Assembly (NCBI RefSeq): GCF_022234545.1
Contig: NZ_JAIEUI010000001.1
Span: 418,899 to 482,898 of the forward strand
DNA length: 64,000 nt
DNA from: Paenibacillus piscarius
GTDB taxonomy: Bacteria > Bacillota > Bacilli > Paenibacillales > Paenibacillaceae
Direction: 5' to 3'
Part shown: piece after piece, positions 8,730 through 15,443 of the stretch
How positions within the stretch are numbered: the stretch's first letter is position 1
How the letters are laid out: each line of letters opens with the position of its first letter
Program-made: the position numbers and the translations under genes
The notes under the pieces: model-generated
What the model was told of the DNA's origin: nothing
Seen by the model: only the letters and a program-made list of their open reading frames with translations
Database searches by the model: none

Positions 8730-8831
8730 GATAGGACCCTGTAATAGATGGAACCTATACCAGGATAAGACGCGTACTTGATAGGGCCCCCGTGCCAGAT
8801 AGTATCCTGTACCAGATAAGCCCCCGTACCA
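8730..8831. repeat. Six degenerate ~17-bp tandem repeats
   Basis: Units start at 8730, 8747, 8764, 8780, 8798 and 8815 (16-18 bp each). Each begins with GAT and most end CTGTACCA, CCGTACCA or similar. The last unit supplies the left arm of the following terminator. No reading frame spans them. Confidence 0.6.
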
Positions 8832-8875
8832 TAAGTGATGGAAGATCAACCACTGGTACGGGGTTCTTTGTGTTT
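8822..8875 (+). terminator. Terminator downstream of the ycnI-like gene
   Basis: CCCCGTACCA (8822-8831) pairs perfectly with TGGTACGGGG (8854-8863), followed by TTCTTTGTGTTTTTG. The loop is 22 bases. Confidence 0.7.
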
Positions 8876-8889
8876 TTGTGGGCGAAGCG

Positions 8890-8967
8890 GGATGGGGGCT
8901 TGGGGGAGCAACTGCGGGATGCTAAGTGTAAAAACAGCACCTAATTCCCGCGAAACCGCCCCCATCC
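8890..8967. repeat. Three-tier nested inverted repeat
   Basis: The outer arms are GGATGGGGGC (8890-8899) and GCCCCCATCC (8958-8967). The middle arms are GCGGGA (8914-8919) and TCCCGC (8946-8951). The inner arms are TGCT (8920-8923) and AGCA (8936-8939). With no T-run and no gene nearby it looks like a folded dispersed repeat rather than a terminator. The rest of 8968-9091 shows nothing I can call. Confidence 0.55.
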
Positions 8968-9091
8968 GGACAATAGTTGGAAAAACAACACCTCCTCAAG
9001 CCAAAAGTAAGTAAAGTGCTGGTTCATCCTGAATTTAAGTGCCCTAAATCCAACTGTTCTTGCTGTAGCGCTCGAAAGGGGAGGAAGAGGT

Positions 9092-9262
9092 GTGTTTAAT
9101 CCAGTTGTTGTTTGGGAAGGGTTCGGCAAGGCTCAGTGTTATCCGACCCTAGAGACGATGTTCCGAAATGTAGGGAGAAAAGGCTTGAAGGTTAATTATT
9201 TGCTTGTCCTAAGTGATGGGACTAAAATGGCAATAGATAAGGTTGAGAACGCGCCAAATTAA
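9092..9262 (+). CDS. Small hypothetical protein, 56 residues
   Basis: A GTG start at 9092 follows AGGGGAGG with 7-base spacing and gives a 56-residue product ending in VENAPN. The composition is protein-like (VVVWEGFGKAQCYP, LLVLSDGTKMAIDK), but I do not recognise a family. It is the first gene-like feature of the AT-rich island and may be a complete small protein or the remnant of a larger one. Confidence 0.45.
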   Translation: MFNPVVVWEGFGKAQCYPTLETMFRNVGRKGLKVNYLLVLSDGTKMAIDKVENAPN

Positions 9263-9313
9263 CAAAGGTTCACAATTCCATCACCATTTTTCTCATAATC
9301 AAGGAGCGGTTTT

Positions 9314-9560
9314 ATGTTCCAAGAACTTGTTGGTCTCTTTAAGAGTAGTTCAATTCAAGATATTTATTTGCTTGGCTTTGTAAATGTTGAAGATGGAGCA
9401 GCGGACTTTTGTCCGGATCTGCATTACTATTGTTATTAACGGTAAGGAGTCTAATGACAATGATCAACTAGTCTGCAACAGCCTTAAATTAAGTATGTTT
9501 GAATTTTATACATCGCTGGTGGGCTACACAACAAGCAGGGTTAAAATCAGTTCAAATTAA
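9314..9560 (+). pseudogene. Frameshifted small gene, immunity-like
   Basis: An ATG at 9314 with AAGGAGCGG upstream encodes MFQELVGLFKSSS onward but stops at 9437. A frame one base away continues from about 9417 to TAA at 9558 with a plausible ending (TSLVGYTTSRVKISSN). Joining the two near 9405-9420 gives about 80 residues. The size and setting resemble immunity proteins of polymorphic toxins, but the family is not identified. A sequencing error is possible. Confidence 0.5.
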
Positions 9561-9572
9561 GGCGGTGAAGTA

Positions 9573-10055
9573 ATGGGGGTAGAAAGTTTTTTTGTTAAAT
9601 TACTTGTTAAAGAACAAGAAGGGAACAATAAATCAATATCAAATTTAATAAGTAGGCTGACTGAATGGAATATTAATTGTGTTCCAAGAAATAAACATGA
9701 GTTAGAATTAGAGAAGTTTTTAATACTGACGATTCATGCTGATGAAAATAGGATATTAGAAGTATCAATTGAAGGATGTTTTTCTTGGTTTAGCGACTGT
9801 ATTGTTGAGATATATAAAATCTCCGAAATCATTAATGAAAAGATATTTCAGATAAAAGTAGGCACAAGTAGAAACGGAGAGATTCCTATTCAAAATAAAG
9901 AAGAATTTTGTAATGCTATTCAAAAAGATTATTATGAAAAGTACAATGATTTTTTGAATCGGTATGGTATAACTGATGTCAAATGCTTACCAAGGGAAAA
10001 CTTTTACAATTATTTTAAAAAATACAAACAAAAAAGTTTACTTAAGAAACTCTGA
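9573..10055 (+). CDS. Hypothetical protein of the AT-rich island
   Basis: This 160-residue, lysine- and asparagine-rich, soluble-looking protein starts at ATG 9573 with GGCGGTG 5 bases upstream. It has no signal peptide or membrane span. Alternating beta-like segments (FFVKLLVKEQ, LEKFLILTIHAD, RILEVSIEGCFSW) are followed by a helical, basic C-terminus. I do not recognise the family. It sits directly after the frameshifted immunity-like gene and before a terminator at 10071, so it probably belongs to the same short transcript. Confidence 0.7.
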   Translation: MGVESFFVKLLVKEQEGNNKSISNLISRLTEWNINCVPRNKHELELEKFLILTIHADENRILEVSIEGCFSWFSDCIVEIYKISEIINEKIFQIKVGTSRNGEIPIQNKEEFCNAIQKDYYEKYNDFLNRYGITDVKCLPRENFYNYFKKYKQKSLLKKL

Positions 10056-10070
10056 AACAAATAGTCCTGA

Positions 10071-10100
10071 AGCCATACAGAAAAATTTTGTATGGCTTTT
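10071..10100 (+). terminator. Rho-independent terminator
   Basis: AGCCATACA (10071-10079) pairs with TGTATGGCT (10089-10097) around a 9-base AT-rich loop and runs into TTTT. The region from 10101 to 10284 contains no convincing gene. Confidence 0.75.
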
Positions 10101-10284
10101 AGCTGTAGATTCTAGATAGATGTTATGTTTAGAGAGGGGACCTCTAACGAGACTTACAGTGAAATTCACTCTACTTTGAAGTCGAACAGTAGCTACAGGA
10201 AAGGGCTTAGAAGCCTCTTTTGATAAGGGGATCGAAAAATGAGATGGAATTTAGATTCGATTTCAAGGGAAGTCAGGTGGAAAA

Positions 10285-10663
10285 ATGTTCGAATTTCATG
10301 GTTGGGCTACAATACAAGAATTTACATTGGAGGTTGACATCGGACAATTAGAGTTGAAGGTTAGGAATATACAGACATTCATAAAGTAGTTTTCTAAAAG
10401 TAAATGCTGTGAATGGTATATATCATCTTTCTGTAAGCGGATTTTTAAATCGTAAAACTTCGGAAATTGATGAATTAATGATGCTGTATCAATTCATTGC
10501 AAATGAGGCACCGGGATCTTATGGATTGTTATATGCGAGGGATGATGAGGACAATGAGGGCTTCGATAATGAGTTTAAGGTTTTTGTGTTAAAGCAAGGG
10601 GGAATACAACAAAAGGAAGATTATTTTTTATCTCCATTTAATCTAAAAGTAGAAGATATTTAA
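10285..10663 (+). pseudogene. Imm7-type immunity protein gene, frameshifted and internally deleted
   Basis: An ATG at 10285 (GGTGG upstream) encodes MFEFHGWATIQEF and stops at 10387. A frame one base away encodes NAVNGIYHLSVSGF, then SYGLLYARDDED and FLSPFNL before TAA at 10661. These are the N-terminal, central and C-terminal hallmarks I associate with the Imm7 family of polymorphic-toxin immunity proteins. About ten residues expected between the two parts are missing, so this is a degraded gene rather than a simple sequencing slip. It is the clearest sign that the island is an immunity-gene graveyard. Confidence 0.7.
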
Positions 10664-10802
10664 TTAAGAAAACAGGTGGTGGTAAATTGCAAGATAGCAG
10701 AATAGACCATGCAGAAGTAGTTATTATAGATGAGTTAACAAATTACTGAAAGGCTAAAAGATATAATCCTACATTAATATCATCAATATAAGAGCTTGTA
10801 TT

Positions 10803-11047
10803 ATGGCAAGGGGAATAATTACATATTACACTGACAAGGGAAAACTAATCTTAGAGGAAAATGGGGACTTGTTTCTGTTAGTTGAAATTGATGAGACAGT
10901 GAGGCCGATTCCGTGAGAGAATCCGAGGAAATACAGCGTGACGTATCCGCTACCGTTCGTAATATTGTTGTGATAATGAGAAAAGATAGAAAACTACCGC
11001 TGGAGCAAATAGTTTGCAAGCATGTCCAGTCAAACGGAACACAATAG
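10803..11047 (+). pseudogene. Frameshifted hypothetical gene
   Basis: The frame from ATG 10803 (MARGIITYYTDKGKL) stops at 10914. The overlapping frame continues with RESEEIQRDVSATV and ends at 11045 (QSNGTQ). A one-base shift near 10905 would join them into about 80 residues. The family is unknown. A short leucine-start stretch at 10687-10750 just upstream also stops early. Confidence 0.35.
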
Positions 11048-11156
11048 AAGAAAAGATGAGGACTTTACAGGTAGCTCTAGTATGACTGAACTGTATATGA
11101 CGATTGTTTCGATTTTTAACGATGATTTGTACCAATAGGTGGGATTAAAAAGGGGA

Positions 11157-11288
11157 GTGTTGGAGAACTGCAATGACCATTTATTATATGGACAAAGTCT
11201 GTTTTTTGAATATGGTTATTTGAATGACAGTGAGTTTCCGTATACAGAAGTTGAGAGTTTTGAGGATTCCATCAATAGTATTTGGTAA
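11157..11288 (+). CDS. Small ORF or 5' gene fragment, 43 residues
   Basis: A GTG at 11157 with AAAAAGGGG upstream opens an acidic 43-residue frame (LFFEYGYLNDSEFPYTEVESFEDS) ending at 11288. The sequence looks protein-like, but no frame carries it on convincingly. It is either a tiny gene or the N-terminal scrap of a broken one. It overlaps nothing and precedes the gene at 11389. Confidence 0.35.
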   Translation: MLENCNDHLLYGQSLFFEYGYLNDSEFPYTEVESFEDSINSIW

Positions 11289-11388
11289 CATCCTCAAAAC
11301 AAAGATCAGGCAAATTCATTATAGGACCTGTTTATCTTCTGAGTTGTATTATCTTGAAGTAAAAGAAGGATATGAAAAGGTGAATATT

Positions 11389-11748
11389 ATGAAGGTGATA
11401 AGTAAAGTTCCGCTATTTAAACTACAACCTCTGAGAATCCAATCATGTTGGGAAGTATCCTACAATACGTTATTAGAACTTAATCCTAAGGAAATAGAAT
11501 TTGAAGAAACCCAGAAATGGTTCAACTTCACTGAAGATTTACTGCAATTAAAGCATAAGAACTACAATATTTTATTGGATGTTGGATGGTATCCTGAGGC
11601 CGATCCTAATGGTGTATATGGATTGGAACTTATTAAGGATTATAATTGGGATGCTCCTTTAGTAACTTTCGATACTAATGATTTAACAGAGTTAGTAGAA
11701 GAAATTGAAATGCTGGTCTGGAAGGTTGGAGAAGGATATTTTAATTAA
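11389..11748 (+). CDS. Small acidic protein, probable immunity-type
   Basis: This 119-residue, acidic, soluble protein starts at ATG 11389 (AAAGGTGA upstream). The longer frame beginning at 11224 is in another frame's territory and lacks a ribosome site. The second half (LLDVGWYPEADPNGVYGLEL, PLVTFDTNDLTELVEEIE) has the conserved-looking pattern of small immunity proteins found beside polymorphic toxins, but I cannot name the family. No partner toxin lies nearby. Confidence 0.65.
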   Translation: MKVISKVPLFKLQPLRIQSCWEVSYNTLLELNPKEIEFEETQKWFNFTEDLLQLKHKNYNILLDVGWYPEADPNGVYGLELIKDYNWDAPLVTFDTNDLTELVEEIEMLVWKVGEGYFN

Positions 11749-11832
11749 TTTTGATTCACTCTTGCTTGGCGATGAATTTCTTTTTCTCAAAAGGTATAAA
11801 TATATACTACTTTATACAAGTCGGAGGTTAGT

Positions 11833-12378
11833 ATGGAAGTTTTTAATAATCATAAGCAAAACTATAATAGCAATCTTCATCATGAATTGGAATTAGATAA
11901 TTCACAAAAAGCCGAATGGACTTTTTCGGGAATCTTAGATATTTTCCCTAAACAACTAACAGTGCTAGAGGCGCAAGAAATTGATTTTTCAATATTATAT
12001 AAAGAACATGAGAATCAAATATTGCTGTTCTTCCAGAAAATATATGAATCAAATAACGGTTGTATTTATGTTAAGTCAACTACAATTATTAATACCAGTG
12101 ATAGCTATTTACAACGAAAAGATTTTTCTAAGAATGATATTGATTTTATTGAAAAATTCCTTTGTTACGAAAATAGACTGCTACAAGTGAACCATTTTGA
12201 AGAACTTGCAAGAATTATAAATCTATCTGCACGCGAAGTTGTGTTGTCAAATTTTTATATAGAAGATACAGCCATTCAAGGGAACTTTGATCTCTCTTTC
12301 CCGGCGTACTGTCGTTCAGAACAATCAAAGATACGTATAACTGAGTATGCTTCAGAAGTTAATTTATACATACGATGA
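11833..12378 (+). CDS. Hypothetical protein upstream of the five-gene paralogue array
   Basis: This 181-residue AT-rich gene starts at ATG 11833, 6 bases after CGGAGG. The product is soluble and acidic, with KAEWTFSGILDIFPKQLTV near residue 30 and a C-terminal beta-rich part. There is no signal peptide and no recognised family. Only 42 bp and no terminator separate it from the first paralogue at 12421, so it is probably the leading gene of that transcript. Confidence 0.7.
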   Translation: MEVFNNHKQNYNSNLHHELELDNSQKAEWTFSGILDIFPKQLTVLEAQEIDFSILYKEHENQILLFFQKIYESNNGCIYVKSTTIINTSDSYLQRKDFSKNDIDFIEKFLCYENRLLQVNHFEELARIINLSAREVVLSNFYIEDTAIQGNFDLSFPAYCRSEQSKIRITEYASEVNLYIR

Positions 12379-12420
12379 TAAGATCATTTTCAAGGAGTCT
12401 GGTTTAGGAGGGGATTTTTT

Positions 12421-12627
12421 GTGGAAAAGCTTGAGATATTTATGGAGGGGTACTTGAATAAATGTATCCAGATTACATTTCTCGATAACTTATATGTAAC
12501 GGGTATATATGTAAGCTACTATTATTCTAATAATGTTATAGTCATAATGCCTGAAGATAAAGGTGAAGACGCACGTCTTTTCATTCCGCTAAGTGCAGTG
12601 AAAACCATAGCCCCTTGGCTTTACTAA
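12421..12627 (+). CDS. Sm-like small protein, copy 1 (type A)
   Basis: This 68-residue protein starts at GTG 12421 (TTAGGAGGGG upstream). A short N-terminal helix (EKLEIFMEGYL) leads into an Sm1-like pattern, IQITFLDNLYVTG then YYYSNNVIVI, and a second motif IPLSAVKTIAPW. The hydrophobic spacing, the D-N-L and G positions and the final IPLSAxKTI can be laid over Hfq (helix, VSIYLVNGIKLQG, YKHAIST), suggesting a five-stranded Sm barrel. This is a pattern match, not a search result. Closest to copy 4 in the array. An immunity-protein role is the main alternative. Confidence 0.65.
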   Translation: MEKLEIFMEGYLNKCIQITFLDNLYVTGIYVSYYYSNNVIVIMPEDKGEDARLFIPLSAVKTIAPWLY

Positions 12628-12667
12628 TATATACATAAATGATGATTAAGTCCCCGGAGGAATACAA

Positions 12668-12901
12668 ATGGATGAGCATGAGATTTTCATGAAGGGTTAT
12701 TTAAATGGAGGAATAAAAATTACATTCTTGGATAATTTATCTGTCATAGGTACTTATATTAATTACTATAACAGTAATAATGTAATTGTTATATTACCTG
12801 TAGGGAGACCTGTTGATAGACCTCTTTATATTCCGCTAAGTGCAATAAAATCTATAGGACCGTGGTCCATTAATACCTATGATTATTTGGAAGATGATTA
12901 A
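12668..12901 (+). CDS. Sm-like small protein, copy 2 (type B)
   Basis: This 77-residue paralogue starts at ATG 12668 with GGAGG 7 bases upstream. It shares the helix (DEHEIFMKGYL), the IKITFLDNLSVIG core, NNVIVILP and IPLSAIKSIGPW. It differs in the loop (GRPVDRP in place of an acidic stretch) and has a short acidic tail ending DYLEDD. It begins 40 bp after copy 1. Its N-terminal coding sequence is nearly the same as that of copy 5. Confidence 0.65.
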   Translation: MDEHEIFMKGYLNGGIKITFLDNLSVIGTYINYYNSNNVIVILPVGRPVDRPLYIPLSAIKSIGPWSINTYDYLEDD

Positions 12902-12936
12902 TGTGATTCGAAGCGAAACTAAGTTAGGAGGCCACT

Positions 12937-13146
12937 ATGGATCAAGAAGTGATTTTTATGAATGAGTATTTATATAAAGATATTAAGATAACATTTCTCG
13001 ATAACTTACATGTTTTAGGAATGTATATGGGTTATTACTCGTTCAACAACACTATAGTGATCATGCCAGAGGAAGATCACGACGATACACGTCTGTTAAT
13101 TCCGTTAAGTGCAGTGAAAACCATTGAGCCTTGGACGATTGATTAG
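12937..13146 (+). CDS. Sm-like small protein, copy 3 (type C)
   Basis: This 69-residue paralogue starts at ATG 12937 (TTAGGAGG upstream). It has IKITFLDNLHVLGMY, YYSFNNTIVIMP, an acidic EEDHDDTR loop and LLIPLSAVKTIEPW. From the LHV motif to the end it is almost identical to copy 5 and clearly distinct from copies 1, 2 and 4. The acidic, His-containing loop replaces the basic or neutral loops of other copies, so any ligand surface differs. Confidence 0.65.
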   Translation: MDQEVIFMNEYLYKDIKITFLDNLHVLGMYMGYYSFNNTIVIMPEEDHDDTRLLIPLSAVKTIEPWTID

Positions 13147-13179
13147 GGAGCATTTAGGAGGTGTTTTGGGAGGGACTTC

Positions 13180-13386
13180 GTGGAAAAGCATGAGATATTT
13201 ATGAAGGGTTACTTGGGTAAATGTCTTAAGATAACTTTTCTTGATAACTTATATGTAACGGGTACATATGTAGATTATTACTATGCAAATAATGTTATAG
13301 TCATATTGCCTGAAGATAAAGGTGAAGACGCATGGCTTTTCATTCCGCTAAGTGCAATAAAAACCATAGCCCGTTGGTTTTATTAA
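13180..13386 (+). CDS. Sm-like small protein, copy 4 (type A)
   Basis: This 68-residue paralogue starts at GTG 13180 and is closest to copy 1: EKHEIFMKGYLGK, LKITFLDNLYVTGTYV, NNVIVILPEDKGEDA and IPLSAIKTIAR. Two AGGAGG-like sites lie upstream (about 13156 and 13168). It starts 33 bp after copy 3, repeating the A-to-C order seen in the first half of the array. Confidence 0.65.
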   Translation: MEKHEIFMKGYLGKCLKITFLDNLYVTGTYVDYYYANNVIVILPEDKGEDAWLFIPLSAIKTIARWFY

Positions 13387-13445
13387 TAAGTTATACTAAG
13401 CCTCCAAAATAAAAATTCACTTGGCAAAGCCTAGGAGGAATATAA

Positions 13446-13655
13446 ATGGATGAGCATGAGATTTTCATGCAGGATTATTTAGATATATATATTAAGATCA
13501 CATTCCTGGATAATTTACATGTAATAGGAATGTATCTTAGTTATTATTCATTCAACAATACTATTGTGATTATGCCTGAAGAGGATCATGATGATACACG
13601 CCTATTAATTCCGTTAAGTGCAGTGAAAACCATTGAGCCTTGGATAATTGATTAG
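13446..13655 (+). CDS. Sm-like small protein, copy 5 (type C, chimeric)
   Basis: This 69-residue paralogue starts at ATG 13446 (CTAGGAGG upstream). Its upstream region and first ~12 codons match copy 2 (MDEHEIFM), whereas the remainder from LHVIGMY to EPW matches copy 3. This is the pattern expected of unequal crossing-over or gene conversion between neighbours. A strong terminator at 13682 ends the array. Confidence 0.65.
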   Translation: MDEHEIFMQDYLDIYIKITFLDNLHVIGMYLSYYSFNNTIVIMPEEDHDDTRLLIPLSAVKTIEPWIID

Positions 13656-13681
13656 TGTTCATCTAGGATGAAAAATCGGTT

Positions 13682-13726
13682 AGACCACGTGTGCGTGTGA
13701 GCCAAAACACTTCATGTGGTCTTTTC
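13682..13726 (+). terminator. Terminator closing the paralogue array
   Basis: AGACCACGTG (13682-13691) pairs with CATGTGGTCT (13713-13722), with one G-U pair, followed by TTTT. Confidence 0.8.
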
Positions 13727-13798
13727 GACTAATGATCGAAAATAGTGGTTTAAGGGTTTGCTGGTTTTGCAGAAGAAATTATATTAAAGGAGAGTTTA

Positions 13799-14074
13799 AT
13801 GGAGAAGTTTATGTTGGCAACGACAGAAGAAGCGCAAGAATTTTGTGAAGGCATTGTGATGGAAATGAATCAATTATTTAATATAAGCGAGGATGAGGCG
13901 TGGGGTAGAGTGAATGATTTCTGGAAAAGACCTTTTTATGAAGACTATGACATTAGATACCATGAGACATATAACTACTGGGCAAATACCATATATTTTG
14001 GTAAGGAGACATTATGGTGGAAGAGAGAAGGTGATCCAACATTAAAGCCAGTACCTTATCCAAATCAGAATTAA
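13799..14074 (+). CDS. Small hypothetical protein with WWKREGDP motif
   Basis: This 91-residue, Trp- and Tyr-rich soluble protein starts at ATG 13799 (AAAGGAGAG upstream). The first half is helical (EEAQEFCEGIVMEMNQLFNI, EDEAWGRVNDFW); the second contains YHETYNYWANTIYFGK and ends WWKREGDPTLKPVPYP. I have seen this type of ending in small proteins near toxin-immunity loci but cannot name the family. It is followed by a weak AGTG/CACT hairpin with seven T's at about 14098-14119. Confidence 0.7.
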   Translation: MEKFMLATTEEAQEFCEGIVMEMNQLFNISEDEAWGRVNDFWKRPFYEDYDIRYHETYNYWANTIYFGKETLWWKREGDPTLKPVPYPNQN

Positions 14075-14207
14075 GTTAATAAGTACATGCCTTATATAGT
14101 GTTTGGGGCACTTTTTTTGCAATTCTAAACAAGCTAGGAAAGATGAACTATGTCTGGAAATTTGGTTGTATCTTGATTTTTGAAAAATGTGTAAGGAGAC
14201 TAACAAA

Positions 14208-14555
14208 TTGGACAAATACGATGATTGGGTAGAGCAATTTTATAAAGCGCAGAGGGGTTATGACTTTTTAACATCGTTTCATTTTACGCGGGATACCGAA
14301 TTAATGGGGTTCGAGGTTTCTTTGCAAATTACTCTTACCAAATCAACATTTGATCATGATAGAAAGGTCCTAATTACTTTTACTGGAGTGCAAGATTTGA
14401 AGCTGGGGGATTTCGCGGGGATATATTCCATATTTTTCGATATCGCGAATATTTCCACATACCAGTTAGAAGGAATCAAATATAAAGTTGAAGACGTTGA
14501 AGAGCATGTGTTTAGTTTCTATTGTAGAAACTTTACATTCGAATTTATAGGGTAG
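14208..14555 (+). CDS. Small hypothetical protein, probable immunity-type
   Basis: The best start is TTG 14208, 9 bases after AAGGAG (14193-14198). An in-frame ATG at 14187 has no ribosome site. The 115-residue soluble product is beta-rich (FEVSLQITLTKS, RKVLITFTGVQDLKLGD, ISTYQLEGIKYKVEDVEEH). The family is not recognised. It is separated from neighbours by about 100 bp on each side and is AT-rich like the rest of the island. Confidence 0.65.
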   Translation: MDKYDDWVEQFYKAQRGYDFLTSFHFTRDTELMGFEVSLQITLTKSTFDHDRKVLITFTGVQDLKLGDFAGIYSIFFDIANISTYQLEGIKYKVEDVEEHVFSFYCRNFTFEFIG

Positions 14556-14673
14556 TTAAATGAGAATAAAAAGAGAACATTAGCGAGAGTGCTGTTCATA
14601 ACAGTAATTTGTAATTATTATTAATGTCGCTGCCATAGTCATAAAGTATCGTTCTTTTGAGCGGAGAATATTA

Positions 14674-15069
14674 TTGTTTGAGATGTTTCGTGAGATAGCG
14701 TTCCTGTATGCATTAGTTGTGGAATTTCCTTTGGCATTGGTGCGAAATCGTGACCAGTTAAATGAATTGTGGAAAAGAATCTTTTTATTCCCTTTTCTCT
14801 TATTTGCAGTCTTTTATATCTGTGTTGCTGGGGTTAATACATATAATCTATCAAAAGATGTCTTAACAGGATATCGTGAAAATGTGGTATACATTATTAA
14901 ACGGGAACATGAGTATAAAATGAGAGACAGTGTTTGGGTTAGCCATCATTCTAAACTTCTAAAGCTGCATTTGGCCCCAGGTGACATTAATGTAGATGTA
15001 GGGAAATCATATATTATACGAATTTTTGAGAATTCTCGTATAGCAATTCCCATTAATAAGGTAGAGTAG
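14674..15069 (+). CDS. Small membrane protein of unknown function
   Basis: The TTG start at 14674 has GCGGAG 8 bases upstream; ATG 14683 is an alternative. The 131-residue product has one clear membrane span (about 38-58) preceded by a basic stretch and followed by a beta-rich domain (ENVVYIIKREHEYK, KLLKLHLAPGDINVDVG). The second domain would face the outside if the N-terminus is cytoplasmic. No family is recognised. Confidence 0.6.
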   Translation: MFEMFREIAFLYALVVEFPLALVRNRDQLNELWKRIFLFPFLLFAVFYICVAGVNTYNLSKDVLTGYRENVVYIIKREHEYKMRDSVWVSHHSKLLKLHLAPGDINVDVGKSYIIRIFENSRIAIPINKVE

Positions 15070-15114
15070 CCACTATTGATATTACACGTTGATAAATACT
15101 AAATGAGGGTTAAA

Positions 15115-15366
15115 TTGAAAAGAAAGTCGTATTAATACTACGCTAAGTTTGAATATGCTGTAGATGGAATAACCGTAACTTTCCCTGACCTGCCAGGTTG
15201 CATTACATGCGGGTATCATACTGAAGAGGCCATCGAGATGGCAAAAGAGGCACTGGCCCTACACCTTGGAGATATACCAGAAGAAAATATACCCAAACCA
15301 ACAATCATTGGTTCCGGGAAATTGGAAGATCAGGAAAAAATCTATAAGATTCGTGTTGCTTTATGA
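15115..15366 (+). pseudogene. HicB-family antitoxin gene with premature stop
   Basis: Reading from TTG 15115, codon 7 is TAA (15133). After it the frame encodes an unmistakable HicB fold: YAKFEYAVDGITVTFPDLPG, CGYHTEEAIEMAKEALALHL, then TGA at 15364. HicB neutralises the HicA mRNA interferase. No HicA gene is adjacent. The C-terminus is also shorter than usual, so this is an orphan, decayed antitoxin. Restart after the stop cannot be excluded. Confidence 0.75.
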
Positions 15367-15443
15367 GGGCAATTAACCGATCATGATAAACTGCTACTCC
15401 AGCAGGCCCATTTAATTAAACCAAAATAGATTCATGGAGCGAG

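Larger units (their letters stand above)
12421..13655 (+). repeat. Tandem array of five paralogous genes (order A-B-C-A-C)
   Basis: Five same-strand genes of 68-77 codons are separated by 33-59 bp, each with its own strong ribosome site and no internal terminator. Copies 1 and 4 are one subtype, 3 and 5 another, and 2 stands alone, consistent with duplication of an A-(B)-C block. Confidence 0.85.

Noticed and set aside
11224-11748. A 174-residue gene starting at ATG 11224
   Set aside because: The first ~55 codons have no ribosome site and coding signal lies in other frames there; the good ribosome site supports ATG 11389.
12421-13655. CRISPR-like repetition
   Set aside because: The repeated units are whole coding sequences with codon-level divergence and separate ribosome sites; there are no short identical repeats with unique spacers.
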